Source: Ureibacillus chungkukjangi
GTDB lineage: Bacteria; Bacillota; Bacilli; Bacillales_A; Planococcaceae
Length of the DNA: 64,000 nt
Assembly: GCF_003217295.1 (NCBI RefSeq)
Contig: NZ_QJTJ01000003.1
Span: 1-64,000, forward strand
Reading direction: 5' to 3'
Below are positions 47,901-55,093 of the stretch, in pieces; the stretch's first letter is position 1, and each line of letters starts with the position of its first letter. The translations under genes and the position numbers were made by a program. The notes under the pieces are model-generated. The model searched no databases. It had not been told where the DNA came from and was given only the letters and a program-made list of their open reading frames with translations.

Positions 47901-48040
47901 ACGTATATGCCAAAGTGAAACTTGCTGTTAAAATGGTATTAATGAAAGAGAAAGTAACTGGGCAACAACTTCAATTTTTGACTAATAAGTTTATGGAACA
48001 GGCTGAAGAACAGTTTAAGGGTTGGCCAATGGATGCATAA
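44981..48040 (+). CDS. hsdR: Type I restriction-modification system, endonuclease/translocase subunit HsdR
   Basis: 1,019-aa motor subunit. N-terminal PD-(D/E)xK nuclease (PDIVLYVNGLPLIVFELK, about 138-155), SF2 ATPase with Walker A TTGSGKS (about 297), ADEAHRTQ (DEAH box, about 402), the FTGTP motif III and GMDAQPLSYLYV with ARVNRVFPGK in the second RecA lobe. A C-terminal HsdM-binding region closes it. The 34-bp gap to hsdS and full length suggest an intact, working system. Confidence 0.96.
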   Translation: MSRPLGESAFEETTIERLKRIGYEYLHAQELFQRGEREQLQEVVLFNRLEAFLKKTYPTIPEQEIRRLISIFTSPDGVNLIQRNQAFHQMLVKGVEFNFELNGETFTPHVFPIDWNTPENNDFLVVNQLSIEGRMSRRPDIVLYVNGLPLIVFELKNPNSEQATVKDAYTQIQNYTYDISQLFNYNAFTVVSDNVETKHGMPFADYDFFASWKSIDGRNVDNNRANTMRTLVEGLFPKDRLLNYIQNFIVFLKAGDKTKKIGAKYHQFFGVNFAVRETVRATKPDGDRKIGVMYHTTGSGKSLSMLFFAGILSRHSELNNPSIVIQVDRNDLDEQLYDTFVEGESLIGKVERASSTEKLRTILRGEATPVVFSTIEKFRLKGEETKHPVLSERRNIVVIADEAHRTQSGFEGGYAAQLRFALPNASHIGFTGTPVDFVGNNTEEIFGHTIHRYDMAQAVADKATLPIYYESRLIPLDLTAEDIDEQFEDIFVDNGEGDETEGYKRKWAALEKVVGTPKRLKRLANDIVSHFNSMANPFQKAMIVCMSRQIAADLYDCLKEVEGCPKMEVIMTGDVSKDPREWREIQEGSQYSHIKSKKEQEDVKAKLKDPEDPLKFVIVVDMWLTGMDAQPLSYLYVDKPMKGHNLMQAIARVNRVFPGKEGGMVVDYIGIATSLKEATHKYTKGGGTGNPAYDVAEAIRIFNENLESVRNYIPSNLEIDGWRHKPQIDREDFIADLVNVLLSSDTEDYIQYATKLEKSYQLVKNQPEVMVIADEVTLYLMLKAQLRKHLRPPGGTAGGNKTLEEQLSALLDQNLLAKETVDIFKVAGIERQDISILDEQFLADLTKTEHEDLRLKLLKKLLEDKIKVTFKQGSPQTKTMQELLEKTLTEYHNRVIQAADVVRMMIKMRKEMEEEMRKRQDLGLSEEEIEFYKAITSLEEGAFSNEFLANLIHKVVNELKKRLDVDWTSPHRQDVYAKVKLAVKMVLMKEKVTGQQLQFLTNKFMEQAEEQFKGWPMDA

Positions 48041-48052
48041 AGAAAGACAACA

Positions 48053-48098
48053 AGAAAACAGATACCCACTATTTTACATGGTATCTGTTTTCTTTTTT
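48053..48098 (+). terminator. Terminator of the hsd operon
   Basis: AGAAAACAGATACC pairs with GGTATCTGTTTTCT around a 13-base loop, followed by TTTTT. Confidence 0.92.
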
Positions 48099-48143
48099 AA
48101 AAGAAGTATACTTACTGACAATACGAAACTATAGGTGATCACA

Positions 48144-48749
48144 ATGAATAAATCAGAAGCCATGAAGATAACTGCTTTAGAACTGGATTATAGAGAAGTT
48201 TATGATACTGAAAACTACCTGTTTAATACTGTACATAATAGGTTTAAAGAACAAGGATACTTAAGTGCCCCTGATTTCTTCTTGATTGTCATATGGAAAT
48301 CAAATCGTTCTAAATCGAAAGTTGCGAAACGGCTATTAGAAATGGGATATCCTAGTTTACAGGAGGCTGTTAAATCGATTACGGCTGAAGTTAATTTATT
48401 GACCGATTCTAAGCAAAGATTAAAATATTTAATGGCAAATTGCGGATTTAGGTTACCGATGGCCAGTGCTATTTTAACTGTATTATTTCCTGATTCTTTT
48501 ACTGTTTATGATGTTAGAGTGTGTAATGTCCTTCAAGAACAAGGATTTCGTTATCATAGTTTAACGGATAGAAAGTTTTCTGATGGATTATGGGAAGAAT
48601 ACACGGAATATATAAAGGCTGTTTCAACTGCCGCGCCTGAAGAGTTTTCATTAAGGGACAAGGATAGATACCTATGGGGTCAATCTTTTTATGAACAGTT
48701 AATAATGGATATTAGCGACAATTTTAATGTGTACAATGAGGATGAGTAA
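48144..48749 (+). CDS. Hypothetical protein, possibly HhH-GPD DNA glycosylase-like
   Basis: 201-aa helical protein. The segment GFRLPMASAILTVLFPDSFTVYDVRV (about 112-137) resembles the helix-hairpin-helix plus catalytic-Asp region of HhH-GPD glycosylases: helix, hydrophobic turn, then D-x-R. A conserved-looking YLWGQSFYEQL follows near 178. No Lys at the bifunctional glycosylase position is evident. I place it as a fold-level guess only. It stands alone after the hsd terminator; ATG 48144 follows AGGTGATC. Confidence 0.45.
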   Translation: MNKSEAMKITALELDYREVYDTENYLFNTVHNRFKEQGYLSAPDFFLIVIWKSNRSKSKVAKRLLEMGYPSLQEAVKSITAEVNLLTDSKQRLKYLMANCGFRLPMASAILTVLFPDSFTVYDVRVCNVLQEQGFRYHSLTDRKFSDGLWEEYTEYIKAVSTAAPEEFSLRDKDRYLWGQSFYEQLIMDISDNFNVYNEDE

Positions 48750-48821
48750 GATAAGGAAGTTCTAATTTCCAAGCGAGAAATTTAAAGAAACTAAATGGAA
48801 TAAATAACGAGGTGAATTTTG

Positions 48822-49835
48822 GTGATAGAAGAGATACATAAATCAATAAAAGATTTAAGCGAGAGCGACGCAAAGAACCTTTTATTAAGCATGATGTTTC
48901 GAATAAAAATGATGCAGGAATCAAAGAATTCACCAGAGGAAATTTTAGAACAATTAAATTCTATATACGATAGAATTATCGACGTTGCACAAAACGAAAA
49001 TCATGTTGAAAGAGATTATTCAACAGTTCATATTGTGTGTGGAGAATCTCCTGCGGGTTCATTAAGAGTGGGATTAGGGCATGAAAATAAAATAATCGGA
49101 TTTCCTGATTTCTTTGCTGTTGGTCCCATTTGGGAACTTCATCAAGAGGTTGGTCGTAAAAACAGACATGAATGGTTGAAGGACCATCTCAATTATTCCG
49201 ATGACTATTTTGAAGAAGTGTACGAAAATAGATTTTCAAAAACACTTGCAGAAATAGAGCGTTTAAACGGAGAGGTCCCCATTGTTATATGGACTGCTGA
49301 AAATTCAAATGAACAAACTGGATTACGCTATCTTGTATACTTGCTAAAAGAAAAAAAGAATGACGTTTTCGTGATCAATACTACACTTGCTTTTCAGGAA
49401 TTATTTAACACACCTGAATTTGGGTGTTTAGATATCCATACGGGCGAAGTAAATGGTGAACAATTAAAAAAAATATATCAAGCAAATCTATCAGCACCAT
49501 TAACTGATGAGGATAGAACACGATTTGAAAGAGAATGGATCGAATTATCAGAATCAAAAGGTTTGGTGAGGATTTGGGAAAATCACAAAATCAACAATGT
49601 CACTGAAGGTCACTTTGATGATTATATTGTGAATACTGCGCGAAAATTACATGCTATGCAAGGTGAAAAAGATTTTATGAAATCAGCAAGGTTAATTGGG
49701 GAAATATATGGACAGTACAATCAATTAGGTGATGCTTTTATAGAATATAGGGTAAGAAGCCTAATCTATAAAGGTGTTTTTGAAATAAAGGGAATTCCAA
49801 AAGCAATAAGGTATTATAGTGTGAAATTAAGGTGA
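48822..49835 (+). CDS. DUF1835 / DUF3658 domain protein
   Basis: 337-aa cytosolic protein. VHIVCGESPAGSLRVGLG (about 66-83) and the following FFAVGPIWELHQ are the DUF1835 signature; the C-terminal part matches the usual DUF3658 partner (DDYIVNTARKLH..., about 260-300). Biochemical function unknown. GTG 48822 is seven bases after GAGGTG; TTG 48819 is also possible. No operon partner; it follows the HhH-like gene by 72 bp. Confidence 0.8.
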   Translation: MIEEIHKSIKDLSESDAKNLLLSMMFRIKMMQESKNSPEEILEQLNSIYDRIIDVAQNENHVERDYSTVHIVCGESPAGSLRVGLGHENKIIGFPDFFAVGPIWELHQEVGRKNRHEWLKDHLNYSDDYFEEVYENRFSKTLAEIERLNGEVPIVIWTAENSNEQTGLRYLVYLLKEKKNDVFVINTTLAFQELFNTPEFGCLDIHTGEVNGEQLKKIYQANLSAPLTDEDRTRFEREWIELSESKGLVRIWENHKINNVTEGHFDDYIVNTARKLHAMQGEKDFMKSARLIGEIYGQYNQLGDAFIEYRVRSLIYKGVFEIKGIPKAIRYYSVKLR

Positions 49836-49947
49836 CTCTTTCCTTCTGTGAAGATATTTATATTCATATTCTCTTGAACAGGAGCGAATGCAAAAGAAGG
49901 CAGTTTAGATTAAACAGCAATGAAAAATATTCGAGGATGTAGAATAA

Positions 49948-50322
49948 ATGAATCCAAAAGAATTTGAATCAGTTATTAAACAATCACCTAAAATTAGATA
50001 TGAATATTTCATTAAGAAGGTTGTGGACTTTGAAGAAGTTTGGGGTTTATATAACGAGGGATGGGCAACTTCAAAAGATGATGATGGAAACATGTTGATT
50101 CCCTTTTTCCCTAAAAAAGAATTTGCAGATTACTGTGCGATTAATGAGTGGGATGTTTATAAAGCGACTTCAATTGATTTGGATGAATTTATTGAGGAGT
50201 GGCTTGAAGATATGAATAATGATGGAATTAAACCTTCTATTTTTCCTACTCATCAAGATTCGGCATTAGTTGAGATATCAATTCTCTCAAAAGACTTAAA
50301 GAATGAATTGGAAAATTATTGA
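49948..50322 (+). CDS. DUF2750 domain protein
   Basis: 124-aa acidic protein. FIKKVVDFEEVWGLYNEGWAT and the following FFPKKEFADYCAINEW pattern match DUF2750, a family often found near toxin-immunity and accessory genes but of unknown function. GAGGATG precedes the ATG. Single gene; the stop is followed by a hairpin-like repeat at about 50320. Confidence 0.78.
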   Translation: MNPKEFESVIKQSPKIRYEYFIKKVVDFEEVWGLYNEGWATSKDDDGNMLIPFFPKKEFADYCAINEWDVYKATSIDLDEFIEEWLEDMNNDGIKPSIFPTHQDSALVEISILSKDLKNELENY

Positions 50323-50448
50323 ACTAATGAGGCGCGTTGATGATCCAAGAAGAGTTACTGTCCTTTTTGTTGAAGATATTAAACTATGGGGGCAGTTTAA
50401 TTGAATAAACAGTTAACTATTGAGAACACTTAAATGAGGTGTTTTCTT

Positions 50449-51150
50449 ATGAAAAAAGTTCTTATTTTAATTATTACTATTTCTCTTTTTGCTGTTTTAA
50501 CCAAAGTAAACGCAACGATAAATGAATATGAAGAAATTGCTAAGTCTGATAAAGTGGGCGTTACCATTTATGCAAAAATGATGAATGGATTATATATAGA
50601 TTTTAAAATTGATTTTCAAGGTAATATCCTTTCAAAACCTTATTGGATGAACACTACAAACCCTACTTGGTTTCCTGAGATTATCTATGAGGATATCAAT
50701 AGAGATGGAAAAAAAGAACTAATCATAATTTTGACTAAAAGTACAGGTACTGGAGTTTTAGAAAGGGAAGTTCATGTTTTTCAAATACAACAGCAAAGAT
50801 TCGATAAGATGCAGATTGACGTACCTGTTGAGGTGCTTGTTGAAAATCCAATAGCGATATTATTAAAAAGTGTAAAGACCGAGTTAACACCAAACCAAGC
50901 AAGTGTTAGTATTGGTGACAAGAAATATACAATTGATATTAAGCCTTTGGGTATTAAACCAAAACATCTATTTGGTGATATATACTTTGGAAATATTATC
51001 AACTTTGAAATAAAAGACAATAAACTTATTGCAATAATCGGAGGACAAATCTCTCCAGCAGGAGGCTATATAGGTGATATTCAAATTATCTATAAATACA
51101 AAGATAGAATGTATCAAGCAGAATCAATTGAATTTAAACCCTCTGAATAA
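50449..51150 (+). CDS. Putative secreted protein of unknown function
   Basis: 233 aa with a signal peptide (KKVLILIITISLFAVLTKVNA, cleavage after about residue 22). The mature part has EDINRDGKKELIIILT (about 82-97), a calcium-loop-like D-x-N-x-D-G motif seen in VCBS/FG-GAP proteins, and then mainly beta-rich sequence. No family recognised with confidence. ATG 50449 follows GAGGTG; the upstream ATG at 50434 overlaps that site. Confidence 0.65.
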   Translation: MKKVLILIITISLFAVLTKVNATINEYEEIAKSDKVGVTIYAKMMNGLYIDFKIDFQGNILSKPYWMNTTNPTWFPEIIYEDINRDGKKELIIILTKSTGTGVLEREVHVFQIQQQRFDKMQIDVPVEVLVENPIAILLKSVKTELTPNQASVSIGDKKYTIDIKPLGIKPKHLFGDIYFGNIINFEIKDNKLIAIIGGQISPAGGYIGDIQIIYKYKDRMYQAESIEFKPSE

Positions 51151-51317
51151 AATGTTGTTAAACTTACGGAGGCATTAATCCAAGAAGGATTAATGTCCTT
51201 TTTTGTTGAACCTATTATACTAACAGGACAGGATAGTATAACAAGGAACGATTGAAATACAATAAATATGGAGTTTTGGGGGATAATGACACTTAACAAA
51301 TTTAAGGAGAATCAAAA

Positions 51318-51773
51318 ATGAAAAAAATGCTTTTTAGCCTTATCTTCGTTTTAGTAATTCTTCCTTCACAAACATACTCTGAAAATAAAATTGAAGAGTT
51401 GCCGCCTTGTTCAGCAATACTTGAACCAACAAAAAACGCACCTAAAAATGCCAGAGGAGTAGCACTGATTTATAATATTGAAAGAAAGTTTAATGATGAG
51501 CGGACGAGTCTTAGTGTTCATGCACTTCATTTACCAAAACCATCTAGTTTTGGGGATTATGATGGTTATGAAGTATTAGCATATATTCCGAAGGAAATAA
51601 GTTGGATTTTCTCGTTGTCCCCTTTAACTAAATACGGAGAAACTACTTGGGCTGGGAATTTGGATGAAGTTTCTCCTATAATGCGACCTACTCGTATCGA
51701 AGTTCGCACAATCAATACAACGACAAAGAAAACTGGTCCTATTGTACTTGAAAAAATACTAAAACCTTGTTGA
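51318..51773 (+). CDS. Putative small secreted protein
   Basis: 151 aa with an N-terminal signal peptide (KKMLFSLIFVLVILPSQTYS). The mature part has two Cys residues, one near the N-terminus (PPCSAIL) and one as the last residue, which could form a disulfide. No known domain recognised. AAGGAGAA precedes the ATG. Confidence 0.6.
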   Translation: MKKMLFSLIFVLVILPSQTYSENKIEELPPCSAILEPTKNAPKNARGVALIYNIERKFNDERTSLSVHALHLPKPSSFGDYDGYEVLAYIPKEISWIFSLSPLTKYGETTWAGNLDEVSPIMRPTRIEVRTINTTTKKTGPIVLEKILKPC

Positions 51774-51842
51774 ACTAACGAGGGCATTTCTGAAATAAGC
51801 AGGAACGCTTTTTCACTATAGGTGTAGGGTAATTCATTAGTA

Positions 51843-51871
51843 AAACCACCAATATATTATTGATGGTTTTA
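51843..51871. terminator. Convergent terminator
   Basis: AAAACCACCAAT pairs with ATTGATGGTTTT (one mismatch) between the convergent secreted-protein genes. Confidence 0.6.
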
Positions 51872-51875
51872 AGAA

Positions 51876-52310
51876 TTATTTATAAGGATTATCATAAAGG
51901 TGATATGAGTTTCCGCCTTCAAGTTGTCGTTTGGTTTCTGCATCAATAATTGTATGTTTCCAATACTCTTCATTTTTGGTCTGAACAAAAGAAGCGAGGA
52001 AATATACTTGTCGTTCTGGATGTATAGCAAGAGAAAGTTCTTGTTTTGGTTGACACATATCCCTTCCTGTCTTCTTTTCAAAGGTCATAACTGCATCAGG
52101 TACTTCTTTATAAGATATTTTTCGCCTTATACTATAAGAAGCATTATCAAATTCTTTATATTCATCTTTTTTCAATTGTTGATAAAACTCGTCTTCGTTT
52201 ATAAATGTTTTTTCTTTGTTACTTGGATAATCAAATTTTTGTGCTGAAACCGGAATTGCTAGGATAACTAATAAACCAAATGAAATAATTATTGTTAGAA
52301 ACCGTTTCAT
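51876..52310 (-). CDS. Putative small secreted protein
   Basis: 144 aa with a clear signal peptide (MKRFLTIIISFGLLVILAIPVSAQ). The mature part is charged and contains CQPKQELSLAIHPERQVYFLASF (about 85-107) and TIIDAETKRQLEGG, reminiscent of small exported Bacillus proteins but not assignable. GGAGGTAAGATAA precedes the ATG on the minus strand. Confidence 0.62.
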   Translation of the reverse strand: MKRFLTIIISFGLLVILAIPVSAQKFDYPSNKEKTFINEDEFYQQLKKDEYKEFDNASYSIRRKISYKEVPDAVMTFEKKTGRDMCQPKQELSLAIHPERQVYFLASFVQTKNEEYWKHTIIDAETKRQLEGGNSYHLYDNPYK

Positions 52311-52599
52311 TTATCTTACCTCCGTTCTTTTTCGTATTTTACCCTTTATTTAATTAACAATTCATAGGGTGGTTTTTTAAAATCAAATAGGAAGGGATTC
52401 TTAGGATAAAGTGCTTAATTCAAAAAGGTAAAATTGTGAAGAAATGTACTTAAAGTAACTGAGGCGATTGTTCAATAAGAGCAGTTGCTTTTTAACTAAA
52501 GATGCAGTTTTGTTGAATATGTAACTTTTAGTAGATAATTAGTGTCTACATAAATTGAACTAACGAAGGCTTTAGTTGAATATTGGAATACAGAAATAC

Positions 52600-52640
52600 A
52601 AAAAAGGACTTAGTTCACTTAATGATCTAAGTCCTTTTTT
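52600..52640. terminator. Strong bidirectional hairpin
   Basis: AAAAAAGGACTTAG and CTAAGTCCTTTTTT: 14 perfect pairs with a 13-base loop and U-runs on both strands. Confidence 0.85.
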
Positions 52641-52743
52641 GTGTCAATTTGAGTGATAACTTTACTTGTAAATACTTTGCAGATTTGAATGCTAATTTGT
52701 CTGTTTGTACCGCTGAACTGATAGGGTTAGACCATTTTCGTAC

Positions 52744-53007
52744 TTTTTCTCCTTTTTTGCAGGAACAAACAATTTAATGTTTAAATGATAAATTGTGTTC
52801 AGTTCTTTCTGAACTACCTTTCTATAGTGTATATTTGTACAATCCTATAAAAGCAGTGAATTACGCTGCTTTTATAGGGATGGAAATATTAAGAAGTTTG
52901 TAAGGTACAGATAAATATTAGGCAAGGATATTCACTAAAAAATCCTTGCTTATTATTAAAAATATAAGAATGGAAGTACAGTATACTTAGAATATTATGG
53001 GGATGAG
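52744..53007 (+). repeat. Direct repeat copy A (~265 bp)
   Basis: Highly similar to 57954-58227. Both copies contain TTTTTTGCAGGAACAAAC, a GTTCAG...CTGAAC hairpin, and ATAAAAGCAG...CTGCTTTTAT. They end in the ribosome-binding site and first codons of the gene that is intact at 58208. In copy A the start codon reads TTA instead of TTG and the frame runs after about nine codons into the attachment-like sequence, so this is a truncated 5' end. Confidence 0.88.
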
Positions 53008-53013
53008 TGTACG

Positions 53014-53099
53014 GTATCACAAAAGATGGTAAAACAAAAAACTGAATTGGCGATAGAAAGAGATTTTTTGAAGCGAATACTATAAGTTAACCGTTAATG
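53014..53099 (+). repeat. Putative internal attachment site (direct repeat copy 2)
   Basis: GTATCACAAAAGATGGTAAAAC matches the rlmH 3' end site with few changes, and similarity continues without gaps for ~85 bp. The offset from copy 1 is 18,437 bp. It probably marks the right end of the CBASS/RM island or the left end of the next element. Confidence 0.68.
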
Positions 53100-53326
53100 G
53101 TGTTCCTGAAGATATTTATATATACGCAGTGGCTTTTGCAACTGAAAGATTATTATCTTGAGGTAGAAAAATAACTGATAGTTTTAGGGTGCATGTAACG
53201 TCTTGGGTTGAAAGAAGTTTAGATTTTGAAGAACTAGATGAAGATACTCAAAAGTTCATTAAAGGCTGTTTAGATAAAGCATGGGAAGGTCCAACTATAT
53301 ATGAACACTCAATAAAAAGACAATAA
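53081..53326 (+). pseudogene. Remnant of a small cytosolic protein gene
   Basis: A single frame reads VNGVPEDIYIYAVAFATERLLS, then TGA (53159-53161), then continues as GRKITDSFRVHVTSWVERSL to a TAA at 53324. The frame has no start codon at its left end, where it meets the attachment-like repeat. Gene truncated by the element boundary and then stopped. Family not recognised. Confidence 0.6.
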
Positions 53327-53665
53327 AGATTAAAAATGTCTGGTTTACCTAGATTAGGTCGAAATAATTCAAGTGATCAAATATTATCAAGGATGATGGA
53401 GTGATTACCAAGGTCATTTAATAAGCCATTCGAGGACTAAAATTATTTTAATTAAACCAAACCAAACCATGTAATTGCATTTGGTTAGTTGTAACTATTT
53501 GATAGTTGCCCATCTATTCTAATAATGGTATTTTTCCTACCCTTTTTTAAAACTAAGAAAAAATTTCTTCTTCAACTAATGGTGCAGTTTAGTATAACAG
53601 GAATAATGGTAAATGAAATTTCCAAAACTAAAATTAGAGTTTACTAAAAGAGGGAGGTTACCCAT

Positions 53666-53764
53666 TTGGTTGTTTTGGGAATAAGCAATTTATACGATTA
53701 TACAATTTGTTATGTAAGAGATGAATTTTCAGAATTCTTAGTTGTAGGAAAGGCACTATTATGA
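53666..53764 (+). CDS. Short ORF coupled to the downstream secreted-protein gene
   Basis: 32 codons (MVVLGISNLYDYTICYVRDE...) from TTG eight bases after GGAGG. It ends in an ATGA overlap with the next gene. The good ribosome-binding site and tight overlap suggest a leader peptide or coupled small protein; the next gene has no strong site of its own. No homologue recognised. Confidence 0.4.
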   Translation: MVVLGISNLYDYTICYVRDEFSEFLVVGKALL

Positions 53765-54564
53765 GGAAATATAACTTTGTAATTCTACTCCTCATTGGAT
53801 TTTTAATTATGTCTTCCAGCCAAATGACCGAAGCAAAGACTAATACGAATCAACAGATTCCCTTTTTGGAACAATTATTGGCGCACTCATTAAAGCATGA
53901 AGAGATTGGAAGCATTAAAATAGAAAATGATTCAGGACAACAACAGATATTCAGTATCAACGATGGATTTCAAGAACGTGTACTCAGAAAAGTAACATAT
54001 TGGTTGAATAACTCTAGCCTAGTAGATGAAACAATGGAGGTATCTTTAAAAAAACCATCCAATAAAATGACATTGAAGATGGCAAGTGATGATGTGATTA
54101 CCATTGAACCAGCCTATACATGTAATATTGATAATATGCACAGAACCTGCACGGCTAAAGATGGGGAATTGATCGTTTCGGATAAAAGCAAAAAAATACA
54201 AATAAAGTCACAATCTCTTTATGATTGGCTCTTAGTAGGGTGGAGAAAAGAAGTGGACGGACTTACGAAAGAAGAGTTACTTGAAGAAGCATTATATACA
54301 CGTTATTTAAATGAATTAGATCCATCTTATGCTGAATATTTTATGTGTCCAAAGATCAAAATTGAACCCATTGATGGGGACCCTCGAAGACATATCGTTT
54401 TTGCTAGTGCATTAAACTATTCAGGACACCACGGTGGCGATTTTAATAGACTTACTTTTTCTGTAAGTGATTCCAACCTAACAGGGTTACATGTGACGAA
54501 TGTAAAAATTGAGGAACATATTTCGGAAGAAGAAAGTGAAAAACAATGCCGAACGTTCGATTAA
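53761..54564 (+). CDS. Putative secreted protein of unknown function
   Basis: 267 aa with a signal peptide (KYNFVILLLIGFLIMSSSQMTEA, cleavage near residue 25). The mature domain has YTCNIDNMHRTCTAKDG with two Cys residues (about 121 and 131), and FMCPKIKIEPIDGDPRRHIVF later. No family recognised. Its start overlaps the preceding 32-codon ORF. Confidence 0.62.
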   Translation: MRKYNFVILLLIGFLIMSSSQMTEAKTNTNQQIPFLEQLLAHSLKHEEIGSIKIENDSGQQQIFSINDGFQERVLRKVTYWLNNSSLVDETMEVSLKKPSNKMTLKMASDDVITIEPAYTCNIDNMHRTCTAKDGELIVSDKSKKIQIKSQSLYDWLLVGWRKEVDGLTKEELLEEALYTRYLNELDPSYAEYFMCPKIKIEPIDGDPRRHIVFASALNYSGHHGGDFNRLTFSVSDSNLTGLHVTNVKIEEHISEEESEKQCRTFD

Positions 54565-55093
54565 ATATAGTATAAAAGCAAGGGGCGTTTCTAGAAAAAG
54601 CAGGAACATTTTTATTTCTGTTTGGTATTTAAATAAACTTCTCGATTGATAAAAGCGAATAACAAGATAAGGCTTAATACAATTATCAAATAACTTATAA
54701 AAAATATCCATTTTAGGAGAAAATAGCGTACATTAATTATTTCACGTGATAATATATAAATATCTTCAGTATATGAAGATAGGCAGCCTACACAGACTGA
54801 AAGGTTCGCCTTATAGTTGGCTCAACTAAATCGCTCTATTGACGAATAGGGGATTTAAGGGGCTTAATAGTTGGAATACAGTGCAATACTGGCTCTATAT
54901 AGTTTAGGACTGTTTGGTTAGTAGTTTTGGTTTCTATTGTCAGCGAACTCTTCTTTCTGAGTGATGTAATAATACATGAAGGCTTTAGGTGGCGGAAAAC
55001 ATCTAAGGCTTTTTCTATTTTATTAAAGAAGAACGGGAGGAAACAAAAAAAGAGCAGGAGGTAGGACCTCGAACTCTTCTTTTGTTAGTTATT
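54565..55093. other. Intergenic region before the D5 helicase gene (convergent)
   Basis: Holds one of the post-gene repeats (54565-54620) and, at about 55041-55083, a hairpin (GAGCAGGAGGT/ACCTCGAACTC) that can terminate the minus-strand helicase gene. No gene seen. Confidence 0.5.

Larger units (their letters stand above)
52311..53665. other. Gene-poor junction between two mobile regions
   Basis: Contains a strong terminator at 52600, direct-repeat copy A, the degenerate second attachment-like site, and a pseudogene (all entered separately). A 22-codon frame at about 53337-53403 (MSGLPRLGRNNSS...) has no clear support. Confidence 0.6.
50320..54620. repeat. Family of short degenerate post-gene repeats (terminator-like)
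   Basis: Related 45-55-bp stretches occur at about 50320-50380, 51155-51210, 51770-51820, 52450-52500, 52555-52580 and 54565-54620. Shared features are TTGAACTAAYGARGGC soon after a stop codon, AAGAAG or AAGCAGGAAC in the middle and CTTTTT at the end; some (51172-51193, ATTAATCC/GGATTAAT) form hairpins. They probably act as terminators or are remnants of a small dispersed repeat. Confidence 0.5.

Noticed and set aside
54733-54748. TTTCACGTGATAAT, parS-like core in the accessory region
   Set aside because: The CACGTG core is present but several outer bases differ from the consensus on both sides.
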